Shown piece by piece: positions 7,918 through 17,300 of a stretch of DNA of 64,000 bases (its first letter is position 1; every line of letters starts with the position of its first letter). The position numbers were made by a program, and so were the translations under genes. Source of the stretch: Pseudoduganella flava. Lineage in GTDB: Bacteria; Pseudomonadota; Gammaproteobacteria; Burkholderiales; Burkholderiaceae_D. The stretch lies in assembly GCF_007830495.1 (NCBI RefSeq), contig NZ_VLKW01000005.1, positions 243,641 through 307,640 on the forward strand, written 5' to 3'. The notes under the pieces were generated by a model. It was not told where the DNA came from, did no database searches, and worked only from the letters and a program-made list of their open reading frames with translations.

Positions 7918-10900
7918 TATACTGGCTTTTTCACCCGGAACCACGCCGCATACAACGCCGGCAGGAACAGCAAGGTCAGCGCCGTCGCCAGCACCAGGCC
8001 GCCCATGATCGCCACCGCCATCGGGCCCCAGAACACGGAACGCGATAACGGGATCATCGCCAGCGCCGCGGCGGCGGCCGTCAGCAGGATCGGGCGGCAG
8101 CGCCGCACGGCCGATTCGACGATCGCATCCCACGGCGTGCTGCCCGCCTTGATGTCCTGCTCGATCTGGTCGACGAGGATCACCGAGTTCCGGATGATCA
8201 TGCCGAACAGCGCGATGATGCCCAGGTTCGCGACGAAGCCCAGCGGCCGGTGCAACAGCAGCAGCGCGAACGCGGCCCCGGCCACGCCCAGGGGCCCCGT
8301 CAGGAACACCAGCAAGGCGCGCGAGAAGCTGTGCAGCTGCAGCATCAGCAACGTGAAGATCAGGAACAGCGCCAGCGGCAGGTTCACCGAGATCGACTGC
8401 TCCGCCTCGCCGGAATCGGACGCGGCGCCCTTCTCCTCGATCTTGTAGCCGGCCGGCAGGTGCGCGCGCAATTCGTCCAGCTTAGGATTGATCTGGCCCG
8501 ACACCGTCGGCCCCTGGATGCCTTCGACGACGTCGGCCTGCACCGTGATCGCCCATTCGCGCCCGAGGCGCCAGACGACGCCCGGCTCCCACACGAAGTG
8601 CACTCTGGCCAGCTGCGAGATCGGCACCGACTTGCCGCTCGCGGTCGGCACGTTGGTGTTGTTCAGCGCTTCCATCGTTTCGCGCTCGGCCAGCGGCTGG
8701 CGCACCTGGATGTCGATGAGGCGGATGCCTTCGCGGAACTGGCCGACCGTGGTGCCGGACAGGATCGTGTTCGCCACCCGCATCACCGTCTGCGTCGTCA
8801 CGCCCAGCGCGCGCATCTTGTCCTGGTCCAGGTCCAGCCGCAGCACTTTGACGGACTCGTTCCAGTTGTCGTTGACACCCACCGTGCTGGCATTGGCGCG
8901 CATCACGTCCTTGACCTGGTCCGCGATCGTACGCACCTTGTCCACTTCCGTGCCGGTGACGCGGAACTGCACCGGATACGGCACCGGCGGCCCGTTCGGC
9001 AGCAGCTTCACGCGGCCGCGCACTTCCGGGAAGTCTTCCTTGAACGCCCGCGTGATCTTCTGGCGCAGCGCCTCGCGGGCATGCAGGTCCCGCGGCAGCA
9101 CGACGATCTGCGACACGTTCGATTGCGGGAAGATCTGGTCCAGCGGCAGGTAGAAGCGCGGGCTGCCGGTACCGACGTAGCTCGTCACCGACACGACGCC
9201 CGGCTGCTTGCGGATGAACGCCTCGAATTTCTTCACCTGCGCCTCGTTGTACGAGAAGGCCGTGCCTTCCGGCGACCACATCTCCACCATCAGCTCGGGC
9301 CGCGACGAATCGGGGAAGAACTGCTTCTCTATGAAGTTGAAGCCGTACACACCCAGCGCGAAGACCAGCAGCGTCGCCGCGATCGTCGTCTTGCGCCACG
9401 TGACGCACCAGTTCACGACGCGGCGGAACTTGCGGTAGCCCGGCGTATCGAAGACGTCGTGGCCATGCTCGCCCGGCGCGTGCGGCTGCACCTTCAACAG
9501 CACGTAGCCGATGTAGGGCGTGAACGTCACGGCCGCGACCCACGACGTGATCAGCGCGATCGCATTCACCGAGAACAGCGAGAACGTGTACTCGCCGGCG
9601 GCCGATTTCGCCAGGCCGATCGGCAGGAAGCCGGCCACCGTGATCAGCGTACCCGTCAGCATCGGGAATGCCGTCGACGTGTAGGCGAACGTGGCGGCCT
9701 CGAAGCGCGACAGGCCCTCCTCCATCTTCCGCACCATCATCTCGACGGCGATGATCGCGTCGTCGACCAAGAGGCCCAGTGCGATGATCAGCGCGCCCAG
9801 CGAGATCTTGTGCAGGTCGATGTCGAGCATGCGCATGAACAGGAACGTCACGGCGAGCACCAGCGGGATTGTCAGCGCGACGACGAGGCCGGGCCGCACG
9901 TCCAGGCGCAGCTTCGGTTTGGTGTGCAGGCCGAGCGCCACGAAGCTGACGGCCAGCACGATCAGCACGGCTTCGATCAACGTGTGCACGAACTCGCCGA
10001 CGGACGCCGTGACGGCCTGCGGCTGGTCGGACACGCGTTCGAGTTCGATACCGACCGGCAGCTTCTTCTTCAGTTCCGTGACTGTCTGCTCGAGCTCCTT
10101 GCCCATCACGATGATATTGCCGCCCTTTTCCATCGATACGCCCAGGCCGATCACTTCCTTGCCGTTGAAGCGCATCTTGTCGCGCGGCGGGTCCTGGTAT
10201 TCGCGCTTGATCGTCGCGAAGTCGCCCAGCCGGAACGTGGTGCCGTCGGCGCGCAGCTGCAGGTTCTCCAGGTCCTTCACGGTGGTCAGCGCCCCCGTCA
10301 CACGCACCTGCAGATTGTCCGTCGGCGTGACCAGCGTGCCGGTCGAGGCGATCGCGTTCTGGGTCTGGATCTGGTTGACGATCTGGTCGAACGGAATGCC
10401 CAGCTGGGCGAACTTCTGGTGCGAGAATTCGATGTTGATCTTCTCGTCCTGCACGCCGAACAGCTCGACCTTCGACACCTTGCCGACCCGCAGCAGCTGC
10501 TGGCGCACGAAGTCCGCGTAATCCTTCATCTCGACATACGTGAAGCCGTCGCCGGACAGCGCGAAGATCGAGCCGTAGGTGTCGCCGAATTCATCGTTGA
10601 ACGTGGGGCCGACGACGCCCTGCGGCAGCGTGGCGGCGATGTCGCCGACCTTCTTCCTGACCTGGTACCACGAGTTGGACGTTTCCTTCGGCGGCGTCGA
10701 TTCGCGCAGCGACAGCATGATCAAGGTCTGGCCCGGCTTCGAATAGCTGCTGATCTCGTCGATGTACGGCGTCTCCTGCAGCTTCTTCTCCAGCTTGTCC
10801 GTGACCTGGTCGGCCATCTGCAACGCCGTCGCGCCCGGCCAGAACGCCTGCACCACCATCACGCGGAACGTGAACGGCGGGTCTTCGTCCTGCCCCAGGT

Positions 10901-11003
10901 TCTTATAACTGAGCATGCCGCCGATCAGCAGCACGGCGATCAGGTAGCGCGTCAGCGGGATGTGCTCCAGCGCCCAGCGCGACAGATTGAAGTCCTTCAT
11001 CAT
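7917..11003 (-). CDS. Efflux RND transporter permease subunit
   Basis: An inner-membrane proton-driven pump of the AcrB/MexB superfamily, about 1028 residues, the usual length. The first transmembrane helix is near residues 15-35, a large periplasmic porter domain follows, and TM4 carries the paired acidic residues of the proton relay in GLLVDDAIIAVEMM. A second half repeats the plan. The ATG at 11003 overlaps the adaptor stop codon by 4 bases (ATGA) and is preceded by AAGGGGG, so the pair is translationally coupled. The substrate is unknown. No outer-membrane factor gene is adjacent, so it presumably uses a TolC-like protein encoded elsewhere. Confidence 0.93.
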   Translation of the reverse strand: MMKDFNLSRWALEHIPLTRYLIAVLLIGGMLSYKNLGQDEDPPFTFRVMVVQAFWPGATALQMADQVTDKLEKKLQETPYIDEISSYSKPGQTLIMLSLRESTPPKETSNSWYQVRKKVGDIAATLPQGVVGPTFNDEFGDTYGSIFALSGDGFTYVEMKDYADFVRQQLLRVGKVSKVELFGVQDEKINIEFSHQKFAQLGIPFDQIVNQIQTQNAIASTGTLVTPTDNLQVRVTGALTTVKDLENLQLRADGTTFRLGDFATIKREYQDPPRDKMRFNGKEVIGLGVSMEKGGNIIVMGKELEQTVTELKKKLPVGIELERVSDQPQAVTASVGEFVHTLIEAVLIVLAVSFVALGLHTKPKLRLDVRPGLVVALTIPLVLAVTFLFMRMLDIDLHKISLGALIIALGLLVDDAIIAVEMMVRKMEEGLSRFEAATFAYTSTAFPMLTGTLITVAGFLPIGLAKSAAGEYTFSLFSVNAIALITSWVAAVTFTPYIGYVLLKVQPHAPGEHGHDVFDTPGYRKFRRVVNWCVTWRKTTIAATLLVFALGVYGFNFIEKQFFPDSSRPELMVEMWSPEGTAFSYNEAQVKKFEAFIRKQPGVVSVTSYVGTGSPRFYLPLDQIFPQSNVSQIVVLPRDLHAREALRQKITRAFKEDFPEVRGRVKLLPNGPPVPYPVQFRVTGTEVDKVRTIADQVKDVMRANASTVGVNDNWNESVKVLRLDLDQDKMRALGVTTQTVMRVANTILSGTTVGQFREGIRLIDIQVRQPLAERETMEALNNTNVPTASGKSVPISQLARVHFVWEPGVVWRLGREWAITVQADVVEGIQGPTVSGQINPKLDELRAHLPAGYKIEEKGAASDSGEAEQSISVNLPLALFLIFTLLMLQLHSFSRALLVFLTGPLGVAGAAFALLLLHRPLGFVANLGIIALFGMIIRNSVILVDQIEQDIKAGSTPWDAIVESAVRRCRPILLTAAAAALAMIPLSRSVFWGPMAVAIMGGLVLATALTLLFLPALYAAWFRVKKPV

Positions 11004-12166
11004 GCCCCCTTGGCGGCGGCAGGTGCCGACTTGGGCACCGTCTTCTGCAGCTCGTCGCCGAGGATGCGCACCTTCTGGCCCGGTTTCAACAGGTGGACGC
11101 CGGCCGTGACGACCGTCTGGCCCGGCTGCACGCCGCTGCCGATCACCAGGTCGTTGCCGTCCGCGCCCGTCACCGTGACGGGCACCAGCTTGACGGTGCC
11201 GCGCTCGACGACCCACACGGACGTCGCGTTCCGCTCATGGAACAGGGCCGTCAGCGGCACCTTCAGCTTCGGCTGCGCGGACGTCGACACGAACTGCACG
11301 ACGGCCGTCATGCCCAGCTTGGCCTGCGTCAGCGCGGCCGGCAACGTGGCCTTGAACGTGTACGTACGGGTGGCGGGATCGGCCACCGGCGCCACTTCGC
11401 GGATCGTGGCGGGCACGGCCTGCTCCGGCGCGGCCCACAGCCGCACCTTCACGTCACGCACCGTGCGCAGCGCCTCGACGCTGTCTTCGGGCACGCCGAA
11501 CACCACTTCCTTCTCGTCGGTGCGCGCCACTTTCACGACCGGCGTGCCCGCCTGCACCACCTGCCCCGCCTCCGCGGCCACGGCCGTGACGACGCCATCG
11601 ACGTCCGCCACCAGGCTCGCATACCCTGTCTGGTTGGTCTGCTCGCGGTAGGCCGCGGCGGCCGCGTCGACATTGGCTTGCGCCGATTTGTAGGCCGACT
11701 CGCGCGCATCGAGCACGGCCTGCGCAACAAAGTTCTGGGCGCGCAGCTCGCGGTAGCGTTTCAGATCCGCCAGCGCCAGGTCGCGGCTCGTCTCGGCCGC
11801 GCGCAGCGTCGCGAGCGCCTGTGCCTGGCCCAGCTTCAGGTCCTGCGGGTCGAGCTGCATCAGCACCTGGCCCTTCCTGACGACGGCGCCCACGTCCACC
11901 TTGCGGGTGACGATCTTGCCTGGCACGCGAAAGCCCAGCTGCGATTCATAGCGCGGCCGCACCTCGCCGGAGAACTCGGCGTTGACGTCGACGTCGGACG
12001 CCTGCAGCACGATGGCGCGCACGGGACGGATGTCTTCCGTCTTCTCGGCGGGTTTGGAACAGGCGGCCAGAAGGGTGGCCAACAGCGCGGCCGACAGCGC
12101 GGCGCCGGCGACGCCGATGGGGAACCGCAGGGGAAACTTCGGGACTTGCACGGTGTTTTCCTTCAC
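11000..12166 (-). CDS. Efflux RND transporter periplasmic adaptor subunit (lipoprotein)
   Basis: A membrane-fusion protein of 388 residues that links the downstream RND permease to an outer-membrane channel. A signal peptide ends in the lipobox LLAAC near residue 35, so the mature protein should be lipid-anchored. The lipoyl/barrel-sandwich halves flank a helical hairpin (about 95-180), and a beta-barrel and a membrane-proximal domain follow, with PGQTVVTAGVHLL near the end. It is first in a two-gene operon. No TetR or MarR regulator lies next to it, and the divergent neighbour is hpnC. Confidence 0.93.
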   Translation of the reverse strand: MKENTVQVPKFPLRFPIGVAGAALSAALLATLLAACSKPAEKTEDIRPVRAIVLQASDVDVNAEFSGEVRPRYESQLGFRVPGKIVTRKVDVGAVVRKGQVLMQLDPQDLKLGQAQALATLRAAETSRDLALADLKRYRELRAQNFVAQAVLDARESAYKSAQANVDAAAAAYREQTNQTGYASLVADVDGVVTAVAAEAGQVVQAGTPVVKVARTDEKEVVFGVPEDSVEALRTVRDVKVRLWAAPEQAVPATIREVAPVADPATRTYTFKATLPAALTQAKLGMTAVVQFVSTSAQPKLKVPLTALFHERNATSVWVVERGTVKLVPVTVTGADGNDLVIGSGVQPGQTVVTAGVHLLKPGQKVRILGDELQKTVPKSAPAAAKGA

Positions 12167-12226
12167 TCTTGGTTCGGCTGCAATTGCAGCGGCGTCGCGG
12201 AGCCACTATGATTGCGGGCTGAAATT

Positions 12227-12291
12227 AAATGACTTTCCGTTAATTAACTCAAAAATTATAGACGGCAACTAGCCGTTTGCAAATGACTTTC
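12227..12291. promoter_or_regulatory. AT-rich divergent promoter region with an 11-bp direct repeat
   Basis: The sequence aaatgactttc occurs at 12227-12237 and again at 12281-12291, 54 bp apart, in an AT-rich stretch between the divergent efflux adaptor and hpnC genes. The spacing is close to five helical turns. It could be a binding site pair for a regulator of either operon. No consensus promoter can be assigned with confidence. Confidence 0.4.
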
Positions 12292-12314
12292 GCGTCAGTT
12301 AGAGCGATCCCCCT

Positions 12315-13139
12315 ATGGCAGTCGATCATTACGAAAACTTTCCCGTCGCGTCGCTGCTGCTGCCGCGCCGGCTTGTGCCGGCCGTCCAGGCCATCTATGC
12401 GTTCGCCCGCAGCGCCGACGACATCGCCGACGAAGGCCATGCGACACCCGAGCAGCGGCTGGCCGCGCTGAAGGAGTACGAGGCGGCGCTCGTGCATGTC
12501 GAACTGGGCAAGCCGCCCGGCGATCCGCTGTTCCAGCGCCTGGCCGCGACGATCGCCGCGCACGACCTGCCGTTCCGGCCGCTCCACGACCTGCTGTCCG
12601 CGTTTCGCCAGGACGTGACGGTACACCGCTACCAGAGCTACGCCGAGCTGCTCGATTATTGCCGCCGCTCGGCCAACCCGGTCGGCGTGCTGATGCTGCA
12701 CCTGTACGGCGCCGCCACGGCCGAGAACGTGCGCGACTCGGATGCGATCTGCACCGCCCTGCAACTCATCAACTTCTGGCAAGACGTCGCGATCGACCAG
12801 GAAAAAGAGCGTATCTACATACCGATGGAAGATCTGGCGCGCTTCGTGATCTCGCCCGCGCACCTGCACGACCCGGGCGCGCACGGCAAGTGGCGCGCGC
12901 TGATGCGCTTCGAGATCGAACGGACGCGCGCGCTGATGCTGTCCGGTGCACCGCTGGCGCTGCGCCTGCCGGGCCGCATCGGCCTGGAACTGCGGATGAT
13001 CGTGCAAGGCGGGCTGCGCATCCTGGAAGCGATCGAGGAAGTGGACTACGACGTGTTCCGCCGCCGCCCCACGCTGGCGAGGGGCGACTGGCTGAAAGTT
13101 TTCTGGCGGGCCCTATGGATGCGCGACGCTTCCCTATAA
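12315..13139 (+). CDS. hpnC: Squalene synthase HpnC (hydroxysqualene-forming)
   Basis: A trans-isoprenyl diphosphate synthase of the squalene/phytoene synthase family, 274 residues. In the HpnCDE route, HpnD couples two farnesyl diphosphates to presqualene diphosphate, HpnC converts it to hydroxysqualene, and HpnE reduces that to squalene. The first Asp-rich motif is SADDIADE (about 36-43) and the second is in NFWQDVAID (about 156-164). It is first of hpnC-hpnD-hpnE. The ribosome-binding site before the ATG is weak. It acts in the cytoplasm or at the membrane face. Confidence 0.93.
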   Translation: MAVDHYENFPVASLLLPRRLVPAVQAIYAFARSADDIADEGHATPEQRLAALKEYEAALVHVELGKPPGDPLFQRLAATIAAHDLPFRPLHDLLSAFRQDVTVHRYQSYAELLDYCRRSANPVGVLMLHLYGAATAENVRDSDAICTALQLINFWQDVAIDQEKERIYIPMEDLARFVISPAHLHDPGAHGKWRALMRFEIERTRALMLSGAPLALRLPGRIGLELRMIVQGGLRILEAIEEVDYDVFRRRPTLARGDWLKVFWRALWMRDASL

Positions 13140-13196
13140 AATGCCGCGCTTGCCTATAGAATAGCGGCTTTGACCGCGTAATATTGTAAAAATAAC

Positions 13197-14030
13197 ATGT
13201 CACCCGACGACTACTGCCAGCAGAAGGCCGCACAAAGCGGCTCGAGTTTTTATTACAGCTTCCTGTTCCTGCCGCCGGAGCGGCGGCGGGCGATCACGGC
13301 GCTGTATGCGTTCTGCCGAGAAGTGGACGACACGGTCGACGAATGCACCGACGAATCGCTGGCCCGCATCAAGCTGGCCTGGTGGCGCACCGAGGTCGCG
13401 GCCATGTACGACGGCAAGCCGACGCACCCGGTAACGCAGGCGCTGGCGCCCCACGTGGCGCCGTACACGCTGCGCCAGGAGCACATGCAGGCCATCATCG
13501 ACGGCATGGAGATGGATCTGAACCAGACCCGCTACCTCGATTACGCGGGCATGTCGAAGTATTGCTGGCACGTGGCGGGTGTCGTCGGCATCCTGTCGGC
13601 CAGCATCTTCGGCGCCACCCGTCCGGAGACGCTGGTGTATGCCGAGAAGCTGGGCCACGCGTTCCAGCTGACGAACATCATCCGCGACGTGGGCGAGGAT
13701 GCGCGCAAGGGCCGCATCTACCTGCCGATCAACGAGCTGCAGCAGTTCGGCGTGACGGCGGCGGACCTGCTGAACGCCCGCCACACGGACAACTTCACGA
13801 AGCTGATGGCCTTCCAGACGGCGCGCGCGCAACGTGCCTACGACGAGGCGTTCGCGCTGCTGCCGCGCGAAGACCGCCGCGCCCAGCGCCCCGGCCTGAT
13901 CATGGCGGCGATCTACCGCACCCTGCTCGATGAAATCGAACGGGACGGCTTCCACGTGCTGAACCAGCGCATCTCGCTGACGCCGATCCGCAAGCTGTGG
14001 CTCGCCTGGAAAACCTGGGTCCGTGGCTGA
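13197..14030 (+). CDS. hpnD: Presqualene diphosphate synthase HpnD
   Basis: A squalene/phytoene synthase family enzyme of 277 residues that makes presqualene diphosphate from two farnesyl diphosphates. The motifs REVDDTVDE (about 41-49) and TNIIRDVGEDA (about 159-169) supply the two magnesium-binding sites. It lies 57 bp after hpnC in an AT-rich gap that could hold a secondary promoter. The start lacks a strong ribosome-binding site. Confidence 0.94.
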   Translation: MSPDDYCQQKAAQSGSSFYYSFLFLPPERRRAITALYAFCREVDDTVDECTDESLARIKLAWWRTEVAAMYDGKPTHPVTQALAPHVAPYTLRQEHMQAIIDGMEMDLNQTRYLDYAGMSKYCWHVAGVVGILSASIFGATRPETLVYAEKLGHAFQLTNIIRDVGEDARKGRIYLPINELQQFGVTAADLLNARHTDNFTKLMAFQTARAQRAYDEAFALLPREDRRAQRPGLIMAAIYRTLLDEIERDGFHVLNQRISLTPIRKLWLAWKTWVRG

Positions 14031-14132
14031 GATGCGCCTCCAGAGCGGCCATGGCGGCGTTGCGGCGCCTTGCCGTACCGCGCGTACTTTCTGCGGCGTC
14101 GCGCCTTGCCCTGCCCACTCTGGAGGTGCATC

Positions 14133-15473
14133 GTGGGCTTACGCATAGCCGTCGTCGGCGGCGGCTGGGCCGGCTGCGCGGCGGCCGTCCAGCTGGTGCG
14201 CGGCGGCGCGCAGGTGACGCTGTACGAAGCGGCCCGCACGCTCGGTGGCCGCGCGCGCCGCATCGAAGCGGCCGGCCGCACGCTCGACAACGGCCAGCAC
14301 ATCATGCTGGGCGCCTACGACGACACGCTGCGGCTGATGCGCCGTGTCGGCGTCGAGCCGCGTCGCGCCGTCCTGTCCGTCCCGCTGCAGATGTGCTACC
14401 CGCCGGGCGGCATGCGCTTCGTCGCGCCCCGCCTGCCGGCGCCGCTGCACCTGGCCGTCGCGCTGCTGCGTGCCCGGGGCCTGACGGGCGCCGACAAGGT
14501 GGCGATGGCACGTTTTTCCACGACGGCGCGCTGGATGGGCTGGCGGCTGGACCACGATTGCACGGTCGCCGAACTGCTGGAGCGCTACGACCAGACCCCG
14601 ACCTTGATCCGCCTGATGTGGCGCCCCCTGTGCCTGGCGGCGCTGAACACGCCGCCGGAGACGGCGTCCGCCAACGTCTTTCTTGCCGTGCTGCGCGACA
14701 GCCTGGGCGCGCGCCGCGCCGCCTCGGACATGCTGCTGCCGCGCCACGACCTCAGCGCGCTGTTCCCGGACGCGGCCGCGCGCTGGCTGGCCGCCCATGG
14801 CGCGACCGTGCACGCGGGCGCGAAAGTGGACCGGATCGCCCGTAATGCCGGCACCTGGCTCGTGACGGCGCAAGGCAGCGCCGTCGGCGGTGCGCTGGAG
14901 CAGGCATTCGACCAGGTCGTGCTGGCCACCTCGGCCGCCGCCGCGGCCACGCTGCTGGCCGGGTTGGATGCGGCTCTGGCGGCCCGGCTGGACGCTTTCA
15001 AACCCGAGCCGATCACCACCTGCTACCTGCAATACGGCTTGGCGGAGCGGCTGCCGCAACCGTTCTTCGCACTGGAAGATGTGCCGGAGGAAGGCCGCTG
15101 GGGCCAGTTCGTGTTCGACCGCGGCCAGCTCGAGCCTGGCCAGGCGGGCCTGTTCGCTGTCATCGTCAGCGCATCGGGCGCCGCGGCCGCGTTGCCGCAG
15201 GCGGAACTGGCAAGCGCCGTCGCGGCGCAGCTGGCGCAGGCGTTCGGCCGGCCCGGGCTGGCCAGCCCCGCGTGGACCAAGGTCGTCACCGAGAAGCGCG
15301 CCACGTATGCGTGCATGGCGGGTCTGGACCGCCCCGCCAACGTGACCGGCATGCCCGGCCTGCTGCTGGCCGGCGACTACACGGCGGGCGAGTATCCGGC
15401 CACGCTCGAGATGGCGGTGCGCAGCGGCATCGCCGCGGCGCGGGCCGCGCTGCCGTCCTGTCCCCGTCCATGA
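14133..15473 (+). CDS. hpnE: Hydroxysqualene dehydroxylase HpnE (FAD-dependent)
   Basis: A flavoprotein of 446 residues that completes squalene synthesis by reducing hydroxysqualene. The N-terminal dinucleotide-binding motif VVGGGWAGCAAA and the family motif DNGQHIMLGAY (about 52-62) are visible. The start is GTG at 14133, with GGAGG six bases upstream; longer upstream starts give an arginine-rich, unlikely N-terminus. It follows hpnD after 102 bp. No squalene-hopene cyclase gene lies in the window, so the use of the squalene (hopanoid or other) cannot be told here. Confidence 0.93.
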   Translation: MGLRIAVVGGGWAGCAAAVQLVRGGAQVTLYEAARTLGGRARRIEAAGRTLDNGQHIMLGAYDDTLRLMRRVGVEPRRAVLSVPLQMCYPPGGMRFVAPRLPAPLHLAVALLRARGLTGADKVAMARFSTTARWMGWRLDHDCTVAELLERYDQTPTLIRLMWRPLCLAALNTPPETASANVFLAVLRDSLGARRAASDMLLPRHDLSALFPDAAARWLAAHGATVHAGAKVDRIARNAGTWLVTAQGSAVGGALEQAFDQVVLATSAAAAATLLAGLDAALAARLDAFKPEPITTCYLQYGLAERLPQPFFALEDVPEEGRWGQFVFDRGQLEPGQAGLFAVIVSASGAAAALPQAELASAVAAQLAQAFGRPGLASPAWTKVVTEKRATYACMAGLDRPANVTGMPGLLLAGDYTAGEYPATLEMAVRSGIAAARAALPSCPRP

Positions 15474-15577
15474 CCGCCTGGTCCCCTGATTTTGCAGCCT
15501 GTCGCACGCGGCTGGCCCGCGCCATGCCGGACCGGTACAGTGGCACTATCGGATCAAACCAGGTACAAGGAACGGAC

Positions 15578-15700
15578 ATGAGACTCGCACTGACCAGCAT
15601 CGCCGTCGTGGCCATCGTACTGCTCTGCGCAGCGGCGATCGTGCAGCTGGAAGCGCCCACCCATCCCGTCGCGCTGCCGCTGGCACTGAGCATGCACTGA
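15578..15700 (+). CDS. Small hydrophobic peptide (40 aa)
   Basis: A 40-codon frame starting MRLALTSIAVVAIVLL with one predicted membrane segment (about 5-25). AAGGA lies a few bases before the ATG. It sits between hpnE and the DUF1700 gene on the same strand, and 15 bp separate it from the next start. The strong ribosome-binding site, the operon position and the composition support a real gene, but I know no family for it. Confidence 0.5.
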   Translation: MRLALTSIAVVAIVLLCAAAIVQLEAPTHPVALPLALSMH

Positions 15701-15715
15701 ACTAGGAAATATTGA

Positions 15716-16486
15716 ATGGGCAAGCAGGATTACCTCGACGCGCTGGCCAAGGCCATGACGGGCCTGCCGCCGGAAACGGTGGCGAAAACGCTCGCCTATT
15801 ACGAGCAGCGCTTCATCGACGGCGTCAATGCCGGGCGTGGCGAGACCGACATCGCGGCGGAACTGGATGATCCGCGCAAGATCGCGATGACCTTGCGCGC
15901 CAACGCCCACCTGGCCTCGTTCGAGCGCAAGAAGACGCCGCAGAGCTTTGCCCGGATGGCACTGTCGTTCGTTGGCCTGGCCATCTTCAACCTGTTCATG
16001 GTGGTGCCGGCGGCCGTGTTCATGGCACTGCTGGTGGCTGTCTACGTCAGCTCGTTCGCGTTCTACGTCAGCGGTATCGCCGTGACCGCGAGCGGCCTGG
16101 CCGGCGCCAACGAGATCGTCATGTCCGGGCCGCTGCACCGCGTCATCAACGACGAGGACGAAGGCCGCCAGCAAACCCGCGTGTCGATCGGCGAGCGCGG
16201 CATCGAGGTGACGCAGGAACGCCCGGCCGAGCTGCAGGAGGAAATCGACGACGAAACGAGCCGCTCCGGCAAGCTGCTGGACAATGCCGAGGCGATGGCC
16301 GACGGCAGCGTGCGCATCACGGTCGACCCGGAAGGCGCGTCCCGCGCGGCGCAGACGGCGATCGGCTTCGGCCTCGTGCTGGGCGGGATCGCGCTGTTCC
16401 TCGTGTCGCTCGTCGTCACCCGCTACACCGCCATCGGCCTGCGCCGCTACGTGCAGATGAATCACGCGCTGCTGCGGGGCCGCTGA
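15716..16486 (+). CDS. DUF1700 (HAAS) domain membrane protein
   Basis: A 256-residue protein. The N-terminal helical domain (MGKQDYLDALAKAMTGLP, about 1-75) is typical of DUF1700/HAAS proteins, which often sit beside PadR-type regulators or surface-protein genes. Hydrophobic segments at about 82-130 and 220-245 suggest a membrane protein with a loop between them. One base separates it from the GIN-domain gene, so the two are an operon. No PadR regulator is present. The molecular role is unknown; a link to envelope stress or assembly is only inferred. Confidence 0.8.
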   Translation: MGKQDYLDALAKAMTGLPPETVAKTLAYYEQRFIDGVNAGRGETDIAAELDDPRKIAMTLRANAHLASFERKKTPQSFARMALSFVGLAIFNLFMVVPAAVFMALLVAVYVSSFAFYVSGIAVTASGLAGANEIVMSGPLHRVINDEDEGRQQTRVSIGERGIEVTQERPAELQEEIDDETSRSGKLLDNAEAMADGSVRITVDPEGASRAAQTAIGFGLVLGGIALFLVSLVVTRYTAIGLRRYVQMNHALLRGR

Positions 16487-16487
16487 C

Positions 16488-17300
16488 ATGCGTATCGCAA
16501 CCCTGGTCAAGATCGGCCTGTCGCTGTTCGTCCTCGCGCTGGCGCTGATCGGCGTCACCTACACGATGCTGCGCGCGCAGGGCGTGGCCAACCCGTCGTC
16601 GACGGCTGGCCGGGTCACCCGCACCGAGGTGCGCGAGATCGGTCCGGGCATCACGGCGATCGACCTGCAAGGCCCGATCGACCTGACCTTGCGCCAGGGC
16701 AGCGCCCCGTCGCTGAAAGTGCGCGGCGAACAGCGCCTGCTGGGCAACGTGGCCACGACGCAGGAAGACGGCACGCTGCACATCGGCACGACCGGCATGG
16801 TGTTCCATCACCGCCGCCCGCTCCAGGTCGAACTCGTGCTGCCGTCGCTGAACGCCATCGCGATCCGGGGCAGCGGCGACAGCAATGTCTCCGGCTTTTC
16901 CGGCGAGCGGCTCGAGATCGTGCTGAACGGTTCCGGCGGCCTGTCGTTCTCCGGCCGCTACCGCCGCGTGGAAGCGGCCGTGCACGGCAACGGCGGCCTC
17001 GATTTGAAGGCCGGCAACGGCGACGACGTGCGCCTGGCGCTGTACGGTTCCGGCTCGATCAGCACCTCGGGCAGCTGCAATACGCTGTCCGCCGAACTGA
17101 CCGGCTCGGGCACGGTCGATGCGCAGCACATGGCGTCGAACGACGTGACGGTCGACGTCAAGGGCTCCGGCACGGCCGAGGTATTCGCCCGCAAGTCGGC
17201 CGACATCACGATCGCCGGCAGCGGCGACGTCACCGTGTACGGCAACCCGGACCAGCGCAGCGTCAACCGCACCGGCTCCGGCTCCGTCACCTGGGATTAG
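16488..17300 (+). CDS. GIN domain-containing protein (DUF2807), putative envelope protein
   Basis: A 270-residue protein with an N-terminal hydrophobic segment (about 5-28) acting as a signal or anchor. A repetitive right-handed beta-helix follows, rich in GSG and NGSGG turns from residue 120 to the end, the pattern of the DUF2807 'head GIN' domain. Such proteins are thought to be periplasmic or surface exposed; no enzymatic role is known. It is coupled to the upstream DUF1700 gene. The repeated glycine-serine turns are family-typical and not a sequencing artefact. Confidence 0.85.
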   Translation: MRIATLVKIGLSLFVLALALIGVTYTMLRAQGVANPSSTAGRVTRTEVREIGPGITAIDLQGPIDLTLRQGSAPSLKVRGEQRLLGNVATTQEDGTLHIGTTGMVFHHRRPLQVELVLPSLNAIAIRGSGDSNVSGFSGERLEIVLNGSGGLSFSGRYRRVEAAVHGNGGLDLKAGNGDDVRLALYGSGSISTSGSCNTLSAELTGSGTVDAQHMASNDVTVDVKGSGTAEVFARKSADITIAGSGDVTVYGNPDQRSVNRTGSGSVTWD

